The notes under the pieces were generated by a model, which saw nothing but the letters and a program-made list of their open reading frames with translations, was not told the DNA's origin and made no database searches. The position numbers and the translations under genes were made by a program. A stretch of 5,378 bases of DNA, taken from positions 1-5,378 of the forward strand of contig CAIJOU010000734.1 in NCBI GenBank assembly GCA_903822375.1, given 5' to 3'. This document shows positions 1 to 4,790 of this stretch, in pieces (the first letter of the stretch is position 1; each line of letters begins with the position of its first letter). Source of the stretch: Candidatus Hydrogenedentota bacterium. Lineage in GTDB: Bacteria; Hydrogenedentota; Hydrogenedentia; Hydrogenedentales; CAITNO01.

Positions 1-1
1 A

Positions 2-265
2 GCGCGCGTCACCGACCTGCGCATTGTCTTTCACTTCACCGACGTCAACGAAGAGTATACGGTGCATGTGCGGAGGGGTGTCGCGGAGGTCCGCAAGCGG
101 ACCGTCAACGACCCGGATCTGAGCATCACCATCACGGCCAAAACGTGGAAACGCATTGTGCTAAAGAAGACCAGCCCGGCGGTGGCGTTTGCATCGGGAA
201 ACATCGGACTTCACGGCGGAGTGACGGACATAGTTCATTTTCTGGGCCTGTTTAGCCGGGATTAG
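2..265 (+). CDS. 3' end of an alkyl sulfatase-like protein (SCP2-like C-terminal domain), partial
   Basis: The frame is open from the left edge to a TAG at 263-265, giving the last 87 residues of a larger protein. A GTG at 62 is in frame, but the coding sequence plainly continues upstream of it (DLRIVFHFTDVNEEYTV), so 62 is not the real start. The pattern is a strand ending in 'HFTD', then 'EEYTVHVRRGVAEV', then 'DPDLSITITAKTWKRIVL', then a 'GNIGLHGG' turn and a final helix 'DIVHFLGLF'. It matches the SCP2-like domain that closes the metallo-beta-lactamase-fold alkyl/aryl sulfatases, where it is thought to bind the aliphatic chain. The catalytic zinc domain lies outside the window, so sulfatase activity is inferred only from this tail. 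A stand-alone SCP2 or sterol-carrier-type protein is the main alternative. It converges with the membrane protein gene, with 36 bases between the two stops. Confidence 0.6.
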   Translation, partial: ARVTDLRIVFHFTDVNEEYTVHVRRGVAEVRKRTVNDPDLSITITAKTWKRIVLKKTSPAVAFASGNIGLHGGVTDIVHFLGLFSRD

Positions 266-309
266 CACAGTGCAACCAGCAGTGTGCCGGAAACGGTGAG
301 CCTATCCCG
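257..309. terminator. Possible bidirectional terminator stem between convergent genes
   Basis: The bases CGGGAT (257-262) and AG (264-265) can pair with CT (302-303) and ATCCCG (304-309), with T263 bulged. Inside this, GCACA (265-269) and TGTGC (283-287) form a competing 5-bp hairpin. The outer stem contains the stop codons of both converging genes (263-265 on +, 302-304 on -). There is no run of T on either side, so it does not look like a classical intrinsic terminator. The call rests on position and weak dyad symmetry only. Confidence 0.25.
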
Positions 310-1039
310 CAAGGTGACGTTCCAAACGGTCGTCAAGGGTCTTGAGCACGCGAAACACATACACCCAATAGGCCATGAGCCACACGGGCATGCCCAAAAC
401 GGAGCCATGTTCGTACACGTACAGGCCGCTCGCGATGAGCGCAAATTCGTAGGCGGGGCCCAGTATTAGGATGACGAGGAGGAGGCGCCGTTCGTGGAGC
501 GGTGGGGCAATGACGAGGTAACGCACAAGTAGCGCGCTCCCGAGAAGGGTGCCGACACTCCAAGGCGTGGCGGAATAGCGAAACAAGACGACCTTCAGGG
601 GGACCAGGATGGCCAAGTCCAATAGCAGTGCCCAATCCGTCCCGGGCACTGCGCCGTCTGCCGGTTCCAGAAAAGGTCCAAAGCGCATCAGGCGACGAAA
701 GAACAGGAACACTTCGCCCCAGACCAGAATCATCCAGTCGGGGAACGGAACGGGCAACGGGGTTGGCGCGTTGTAATGGCAAACGTTCCAGCACACCATC
801 GTCAAATCATTGCCTCCACCCAAAACCGCTCCGATGAGAAACACGATTACATCACCCCGCCGATGGAGCATGGCGAAACGCACCGCTAGAAGAACGGCCA
901 GAAGTGACCGCATCATGGGAGCTCTTTGGCTCAGCAACGCCATCAGAACGCCCGCCAGTATCATCACACCTGCCTCTCCGAGCAGGCCAGCCAGATTGGC
1001 CTCGTAGACTGTACCGTTTTCCTTTTCCCGAGCGTCCAT
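302..1039 (-). CDS. Polytopic inner-membrane protein of unknown function with internal repeat
   Basis: This 245-residue protein is strongly hydrophobic, and I do not recognise a named family. Likely membrane segments lie near residues 17-36, 43-58, 62-76, 101-118, 136-153, 157-177, 185-207 and 215-232, about seven or eight in all. The charged N-terminus (MDAREKENG) has no signal peptide, and the C-terminus ends in a basic/acidic tail (KTLDDRLERHLAG). Two halves share a motif: residues 78-117 and 198-232 both show an acidic residue, a Tyr 11 residues later (Y89, Y209), then P-x-W-x4-W (P100/W102/W107 and P218/W220/W225) followed by an aromatic/Arg/Leu end. This 'Y...PxW....W' layout recalls small bacterial membrane proteins of the DUF2878 or carotenoid-biosynthesis type, but I cannot assign it. 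The ATG at 1039 is preceded by GGGGAAAAG, an acceptable ribosome binding site. The gene appears monocistronic and diverges from the pilin-like gene. Confidence 0.75.
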   Translation of the reverse strand: MDAREKENGTVYEANLAGLLGEAGVMILAGVLMALLSQRAPMMRSLLAVLLAVRFAMLHRRGDVIVFLIGAVLGGGNDLTMVCWNVCHYNAPTPLPVPFPDWMILVWGEVFLFFRRLMRFGPFLEPADGAVPGTDWALLLDLAILVPLKVVLFRYSATPWSVGTLLGSALLVRYLVIAPPLHERRLLLVILILGPAYEFALIASGLYVYEHGSVLGMPVWLMAYWVYVFRVLKTLDDRLERHLAG

Positions 1040-1126
1040 CTTTTCCCCGCTTCTGGTCGGTTCGACTCTTCGGAAAGCAGAAGGTCACCTCTTGCCGTCG
1101 GCGTGACCTATTCCGCACAAAGTATT

Positions 1127-1142
1127 GATTATATACATAATC
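1127..1142 (-). promoter_or_regulatory. Possible -10 box of the membrane protein gene inside an AT-rich dyad
   Basis: On the minus strand, 1133-1128 reads TATAAT, a perfect -10 hexamer, which would start transcription near 1120 and give a leader of about 80 bases before the ATG at 1039. The box is embedded in a perfect 6-bp inverted repeat, GATTAT (1127-1132) and ATAATC (1137-1142), with a 4-base centre. No good -35 hexamer lies 16-18 bases upstream (TAGATC is the best at 17), so the promoter may need an activator or may not be real. A dyad overlapping a -10 box is a plausible operator. Confidence 0.35.
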
Positions 1143-1199
1143 GAGATTTGGATCTATTGTTTCGGTGCAGTCCGATTTCGTCCCATTGGTCCTCGTTGT

Positions 1200-1211
1200 C
1201 CCCCCCCCCCC
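1200..1211 (+). repeat. Homopolymer of 12 C
   Basis: Twelve consecutive C occupy 1200-1211 in non-coding sequence between the two divergent promoters. The tract is flanked by GTTG (1195-1198) and CAAC (1214-1217), which could pair and leave the C run in the loop, and another GTTG follows at 1227-1230. Long G/C homopolymers are prone to slipped-strand length change, and in some bacteria such tracts between promoters alter expression. Here the tract is about 80 bases upstream of the putative minus-strand start and about 170 bases upstream of the pilin -35 box, so any effect would be at a distance. Length miscalls in sequencing are also common at such runs. Confidence 0.9.
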
Positions 1212-1382
1212 AGCAACATGCTCCAAGTTGTTTTCGAAAGAGGGCAAGACGCCTCTCTCTTTACGGGTAGAACAACCCCTCTCTCCGCTGACAGGAGTAC
1301 GCAAAGAGGTTGGCTAAGATTGGCCGAGCACGTCATCAGGAAGCGACCTAGGGTTTGATCAGCTAATACATATAAATCACGC

Positions 1383-1410
1383 TTGACATTCTAATCTTTA
1401 GGATGATAAT
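1383..1410 (+). promoter_or_regulatory. Near-consensus sigma-70 promoter for the pilin-like/radical SAM genes
   Basis: TTGACA at 1383-1388 is a perfect -35 hexamer. GATAAT at 1405-1410 matches five of six positions of the -10 box at a spacing of 16 bases. TAATAT (1407-1412) at 18 bases is an alternative. Transcription would start near 1417, leaving a leader of about 80 bases before the ATG at 1496. The 8-base palindrome AGCATGCT (1416-1423) lies at the predicted start point and could be an operator half-turn, but it is short. The quality of the hexamers suggests fairly strong, housekeeping-type expression. Confidence 0.7.
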
Positions 1411-1482
1411 ATACGAGCATGCTTATCGGAATTGTTTTGTTTGGCGCTCTCGTACTTATTTGCCGCTGGTTAGCCAGGCAAG

Positions 1483-1488
1483 AAAGGA
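1483..1488 (+). promoter_or_regulatory. Ribosome binding site that fixes the pilin start
   Basis: AAAGGA at 1483-1488 lies 7 bases upstream of the ATG at 1496, an ideal spacing. The upstream in-frame ATG at 1403 lies inside the promoter and before the predicted transcription start, so it cannot be the usual start. Confidence 0.8.
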
Positions 1489-1495
1489 AAGACAC

Positions 1496-2446
1496 ATGAA
1501 AAGGAACGGTTTCACTCTTATAGAGTTGCTGGTTGTCATTGCCATTATTGGCATTCTGGCGGCTATTTTGCTACCGGCGTTGGCGCGTGCCCGTGAGGCG
1601 GCGCGGCGCGCCAGTTGCCAGAACAATCTCAAGCAGTGGGGAATCATCTACAAGATGTACGCCAACGAGACGGGGGGTGGAAAGCTTCCCCCGATTCATG
1701 CCACCACAGACGTTGTGGTTGACTGCGACACCGGGGTGCCGACTGGAAAGGTTGGACAGTTGTCGACCGGCCCCCGTGTGAGTTCGGTTTACCCGGAATA
1801 CCTGACGGACCCCAATATCATCTTTTGCCCGTCGGCCTCCTCGCACGGCGGCAAACCACTCATCAACGCAGCTACGAGCAAACAGGAGTTCGGTACGCCG
1901 TGCAAGCGGCTGGCCCAGTCCGGTCTTGGGACGGGGCGCGGCAACACGCTTATCGAAATCAACTACAACTACACCGGCTTCCTGGTTGACCAGGCCGACT
2001 ATGACGACCCCGTCGCGACGGTGCTCGACTATACAGGCCCCGCACAGTTGATTACCCCGCTGGTTCCGTTGGTACTCCCGTGGATTGGCTCCGCAACGCC
2101 GGAGCAGGCCGCCAAACTCGACGCGGACGTGAGCGTGGACGCCGGACTGGGCAATGCCGGCGGAACCACCCTGTACCGCCTGCGAGAAGGCATTGAACGC
2201 TTTCTCATCACGGACATCAACAACGCTGCGTCCTCGGCGAAGGCGCAAAGCTCCATATGGATCATGGGCGACAACATCGCAACGGGCACGAAGATTGGCA
2301 CCTTCAACCACCTTCCCGGCGGCTGCAACTACCTGTACCTGGACGGTCACGTTGAGTTCTTGAAGTATCAGGAAAAGGGCCCGGCCCCCGCGAACAGTGC
2401 CATTGCCAGTTTCTTCACCATCGTCGGCACGGCGCTCGACTCGTGA
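1496..2446 (+). CDS. Type IV prepilin-like / type II secretion pseudopilin protein with DUF1559-type C-terminal motif
   Basis: The 316-residue product begins MKRNG followed by FTLIELLVVIAIIGILAAILL. This is a five-residue basic leader, a prepilin peptidase cleavage site after G5, F6 as the methylated first residue, and the invariant Glu at +5 (E10). The hydrophobic helix runs to about residue 29, then an Ala/Arg-rich amphipathic stretch (ARAREAARRASC) continues the alpha-1 spine. The globular part contains scattered Cys (C41 and the 'IIFCPS' segment among them) and ends with 'HLPGGCNYLYLDGHVEFLKY', the 'H-X9-DG' processing-associated motif. Here H272 and D283-G284 are separated by ten residues, one more than usual. 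Such proteins occur in many copies per genome in Planctomycetes, Lentisphaerae and Hydrogenedentes, and their individual roles are mostly unknown. The product should be inserted in the inner membrane, cleaved, and probably assembled or displayed at the surface. Start choice rests on the leader and the ribosome binding site at 1483-1488. Confidence 0.93.
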   Translation: MKRNGFTLIELLVVIAIIGILAAILLPALARAREAARRASCQNNLKQWGIIYKMYANETGGGKLPPIHATTDVVVDCDTGVPTGKVGQLSTGPRVSSVYPEYLTDPNIIFCPSASSHGGKPLINAATSKQEFGTPCKRLAQSGLGTGRGNTLIEINYNYTGFLVDQADYDDPVATVLDYTGPAQLITPLVPLVLPWIGSATPEQAAKLDADVSVDAGLGNAGGTTLYRLREGIERFLITDINNAASSAKAQSSIWIMGDNIATGTKIGTFNHLPGGCNYLYLDGHVEFLKYQEKGPAPANSAIASFFTIVGTALDS

Positions 2447-2478
2447 GGCCACGTCAGGAAAAGTCCGCGGAATGCAGC

Positions 2479-2485
2479 AGGAGGT
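2479..2485 (+). promoter_or_regulatory. Ribosome binding site that fixes the radical SAM start
   Basis: AGGAGGT at 2479-2485 is a full anti-16S match 10 bases upstream of the ATG at 2496. An in-frame ATG at 2472 has only a distant AGGA (2456-2459) and would place this strong site within its own coding sequence, so 2496 is preferred. Confidence 0.75.
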
Positions 2486-2495
2486 TAACGCAGTA

Positions 2496-3614
2496 ATGAA
2501 CAGACGACCGAACGCACTTACGGTGGCCCGCCGCGTGGTGGGCGCACGACTGGGCTGGCGCCCCCCCGTATACCTCGTGCACGCGGTGACGGCGCGCTGC
2601 AACGCGCGCTGCGGCTTTTGCGCGTGGAAACCGGAATTCTACAACCCGGCCGACCAACTTCCGACGGACGCCATCAAGCAACTGTACGAGGACGCGAAGC
2701 GCGCCGGTTTTGTCGGCGTTTCCATGTGGGGCGGGGAACCGCTGCTGCACCCTGACTTTGACGAAATCCTCGGCCACGCCAGCCAGCTTGGCCTGATGAC
2801 CCACGCGGTGACGAACGGCTTCCTGCTTGACCGCAAGATGGACGTCATTGTGCGCCATCTGGACCGGATCTGCATCTCGCTGGACCACCCTTCCAGCGTG
2901 CATGACGGGATTCGCGGCATCAAAGGGCTCTTTGACCGCATCGTGGAGTCGACAAGAGAACTGCGGAGGCGCGCCCCGAGCAAGCAGATCATTTTCGTCT
3001 ACACCCTGCAGAAGGCGAACGTAGCCGAGACCGCCCTTCGAGCCATGGCCGAACTGATGGCTGAACTTGGCGCGCTCGTCGTGTTCAACGGCTTGCGGGA
3101 GGATGCCGCCACGACCGAGACGGGGATCAACCTCTCGGATTACGCGCCCTCACGTGAGCAACTGGCCAACGCGTTTGCCACCGTCGGCGACCTGAAACGC
3201 AAGGGTTACCCGATTCTCAACTCACATACCTACCTGGACATGCTGCGTGTCGGGCCGCCTGTCTACCGGTGCCACTGGCCCAAGTTCATGCTGCCCGTGG
3301 AGGCCAACGGCGACGTCGTCGACTGCATGCACTGGGGAACCCGGCCCATCGGCAACATTCGAGAGACGCCCTTTGCAGAACTGCTGAAGAGCAAGCGCCT
3401 TCGTGAAATCACCGGCAAGGAGGGCGAACGCTGCCACGACTGCGTGTCCATTCACCGCGTCGAGATTTCGGAAGTGTGGAACGGCAACTTTGAGCCGGTC
3501 TGGTCGTGGCTGAAACTTCGCAAACCGCCCCGACCGTCGGCCGTATCCGCCGGCACCAGCCTGATTGCCGGGCATGCGCACACACCGCAGGAGACCCAAC
3601 TCGACCGAGTCTAA
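2496..3614 (+). CDS. Radical SAM protein with reduced SPASM-like C-terminal domain
   Basis: The 372-residue protein carries the radical SAM cluster motif C35-x3-C39-x2-C42 in 'TARCNARCGFCAW', which binds the [4Fe-4S] cluster that cleaves S-adenosylmethionine. It also has the SAM-contacting GGEP motif at 79-82 and a later barrel strand, 'RICISLDHPSSVHDGIRG' (124-141). The C-terminal part has C259-x12-G-x4-C277, which fits the opening of a SPASM domain exactly, then 'GNIRETPFAELLKSKRLREI' and C313-x2-C316. The remaining three canonical SPASM cysteines are missing, so probably one auxiliary iron-sulfur cluster is bound. SPASM enzymes typically modify peptides or proteins, but others act on small molecules or sugars, and I cannot name the substrate. 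The tail after about residue 345 is low-complexity and likely disordered. The gene starts 49 bases after the pilin-like gene with no visible terminator between them, so co-transcription is likely. A longer start at 2472 is possible but less supported. Confidence 0.88.
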   Translation: MNRRPNALTVARRVVGARLGWRPPVYLVHAVTARCNARCGFCAWKPEFYNPADQLPTDAIKQLYEDAKRAGFVGVSMWGGEPLLHPDFDEILGHASQLGLMTHAVTNGFLLDRKMDVIVRHLDRICISLDHPSSVHDGIRGIKGLFDRIVESTRELRRRAPSKQIIFVYTLQKANVAETALRAMAELMAELGALVVFNGLREDAATTETGINLSDYAPSREQLANAFATVGDLKRKGYPILNSHTYLDMLRVGPPVYRCHWPKFMLPVEANGDVVDCMHWGTRPIGNIRETPFAELLKSKRLREITGKEGERCHDCVSIHRVEISEVWNGNFEPVWSWLKLRKPPRPSAVSAGTSLIAGHAHTPQETQLDRV

Positions 3615-3629
3615 CCCTGCCCTCCCAAT

Positions 3630-3648
3630 CCGATCCTGACCAGATCGG
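3630..3648 (+). terminator. Small hairpin after the radical SAM stop
   Basis: CCGATC (3630-3635) and GATCGG (3643-3648) form a perfect 6-bp stem with a 7-base loop, 15 bases after the TAA at 3612-3614. No T run follows, so it could at best assist termination or protect the 3' end. Confidence 0.3.
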
Positions 3649-3657
3649 TCCCATTCG

Positions 3658-3699
3658 CCTCGGCCGGATTACGACAGACCACCGTACATCCGGCCGAGG
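3658..3699. terminator. 12-bp inverted repeat at the convergent junction
   Basis: CCTCGGCCGGAT (3658-3669) and ATCCGGCCGAGG (3688-3699) are a perfect 12-bp inverted repeat with an 18-base loop. The right arm encodes part of the last residues of the alcohol dehydrogenase (DLGRM), and its stop codon begins in the left arm and loop. It would form a very stable GC-rich hairpin in both transcripts and is the best candidate for a bidirectional terminator. The absence of a T tract on either side is atypical. A second stem, CGAGGTC (3695-3701) with GACCTCG (3711-3717), shares bases with it and would be mutually exclusive. Confidence 0.5.
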
Positions 3700-4778
3700 T
3701 CCTCTTTGGTGACCTCGCGCGGATTGTTGTTCATGAGCGGGTGGAAACTGGCATGAACCAGGTCGGGAATCGCGTCCACCGGTATGTCCGCGTCGGCCAG
3801 GGTGCAGGGCAGGCCGCCGAGGCGTTTGAACGCGTGAATGCGCGCCGCCATTTCCGCCGCCGAGGAGAAGCCGCAGGCACGGGCGAGATCGGAAAAGCGC
3901 TCGCCGAGCGCGGGCGCGTTGAACTGCACCGCAAATTCGAGCGTAAACGCGCAGGCCGCGCCGTGGGCCAGATGGTACCGCGTGGACAGCGGAAACGAGC
4001 AGGCGTGGACCATGGCATTCTTGGGCAACTGGAACGCCATGCCGGCCAGCAGCGCCGCATAGGACAATTCCGTCCGGGCCCGCAGATCGTCCGGCGCTTC
4101 ACACACGCGTTCGAAACTGGCGAAGATGCGCCGGGCCGCCTCAATGGCCGCAAGGTCACAGATGGGCTGGTGGTTCTTCGACCAGTACCCCTCAAGCGCA
4201 TGGCTCAATGCGTCCAGCGCCGTTGCGGCGGTGGTGAACCGGGGCAGGCTCAGCGTCAGTTCAGGGTCAACCAGTGCGTGCACCGGATACAGGGCGGCTC
4301 CCGCCAGCGGCGCCTTGGCGCCGGTGTCGGGGTCGTCGAGGACAGCAATGGGGGTAACTTCAGAGCCGGTGCCCGAGGTCGTGGGCATGGCAATCAAAGG
4401 AAGATGCTCCGGGCCGAGATGCCTGCCGCCCGTGAGAAAGGCGCTGATGCCGCTTTCATTGGCGGGGGCCAGCGCCGATGCCGCCTTGGCACAGTCCAGA
4501 GGGCTGCCGCCGCCGATGGCGACAACAGCGTCACAGCGCTCTTCGCGAATCAGGCGGGCGAGCGCGTCCACCTGGTGCACCGTGGGATTTGGTGTCACCT
4601 CGGCGAAGACCGGCACATGCCCCAGTTCCGCGAGAATCCCGCGGACCCGGTCCGTCTTTATCAACGTTTTTCCCGTGACGACCACGGGCCTGCTGCCATA
4701 GTCGCGCACCACCTGCGCGCAGTTTCGGGAGACGCCGACGCCGAACTGTATCTTGGTGGGAAGCGTGAATGTCCACAT
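3669..4778 (-). CDS. Iron-containing (group III) alcohol dehydrogenase
   Basis: The 369-residue enzyme should reduce an aldehyde to an alcohol (or the reverse) with NAD(P)H in the cytoplasm. The N-terminal Rossmann-like part begins 'TLPTKIQFGVG' and holds GGGSPLDCAKA (89-99), the dinucleotide phosphate-binding loop, and the 'PTTSGTGSE' segment (132-140). The expected metal ligands are all present: D189 and H193 in 'ALDALSHALEGYWS', H258 in 'MVHACSFPLS' and H272 in 'HLAHGAACA'. The second histidine often seen four residues after H258 in FucO-type enzymes is F262 here. The 'CSFPLS' and 'EGYWSKN' sequences remind me of the branch that reduces small anionic aldehydes such as phosphonoacetaldehyde, but that is a recollection, not a search. 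The ATG at 4778 has AGGAG 7 bases upstream. An in-frame ATG at 4802 would overlap the aminotransferase gene and lacks that spacing. It is coupled to the aminotransferase, whose stop is 10 bases upstream. Confidence 0.93.
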   Translation of the reverse strand: MWTFTLPTKIQFGVGVSRNCAQVVRDYGSRPVVVTGKTLIKTDRVRGILAELGHVPVFAEVTPNPTVHQVDALARLIREERCDAVVAIGGGSPLDCAKAASALAPANESGISAFLTGGRHLGPEHLPLIAMPTTSGTGSEVTPIAVLDDPDTGAKAPLAGAALYPVHALVDPELTLSLPRFTTAATALDALSHALEGYWSKNHQPICDLAAIEAARRIFASFERVCEAPDDLRARTELSYAALLAGMAFQLPKNAMVHACSFPLSTRYHLAHGAACAFTLEFAVQFNAPALGERFSDLARACGFSSAAEMAARIHAFKRLGGLPCTLADADIPVDAIPDLVHASFHPLMNNNPREVTKEDLGRMYGGLS

Positions 4779-4784
4779 GGCCGG

Positions 4785-4790
4785 TCTCCT
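4785..4790 (-). promoter_or_regulatory. Ribosome binding site overlapping the aminotransferase stop
   Basis: Reading the minus strand, TAGGAGA (4791-4785) joins the TAG stop of the aminotransferase to an AGGAG site 7 bases before the ATG of the alcohol dehydrogenase. This arrangement is typical of translational coupling and decides the start at 4778 over the upstream ATG at 4802. Confidence 0.8.

Larger units (their letters stand above)
1040..1495. other. 456-base divergent intergenic region
   Basis: I see no credible gene here. Short frames cross the region but lack a ribosome binding site and family-like sequence. Base composition shifts from GC-rich flanks to clearly AT-rich stretches around 1121-1142 and 1360-1440, as expected for promoters. 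The contents listed separately are a minus-strand -10-like box inside a dyad, a run of 12 C, and the promoter and leader of the rightward genes. The stretch 1212-1356 also holds a direct repeat of CCTCTCTC (1252-1259 and 1278-1285), which I regard as low-complexity sequence. Confidence 0.7.

Noticed and set aside
62..265. A complete 67-residue small protein starting at GTG 62
   Set aside because: The same frame is open to the left edge, and the residues before 62 belong to the domain, so this is the tail of a longer gene.
1239..1262. AGAGG/CCTCT hairpin followed by CTCTTT as a possible terminator
   Set aside because: The stem is only 5 bp, the loop is eight bases, the T run is three, and no gene ends nearby. 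It is part of a pyrimidine-rich low-complexity patch.
1252..1285. Direct repeat CCTCTCTC with 26-base spacing as a regulatory iteron or attachment site
   Set aside because: It has two copies of a simple-sequence octamer only, with no third copy and no mobile-element gene nearby.
926..1358. Short plus-strand frames of 114 and 77 codons (926-1270, 1125-1358) and a minus-strand frame at 852-1304
   Set aside because: They run through the C12 tract and the promoter region, lack ribosome binding sites, and have no recognisable protein pattern. One also overlaps the membrane protein gene antisense.
1571..2602. A 343-codon open frame on the minus strand opposite the pilin-like gene
   Set aside because: Its sequence is Arg/Val-rich and low in structure, and it spans the 3' end of the pilin gene and the start of the radical SAM gene. 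The plus-strand genes explain the region completely.
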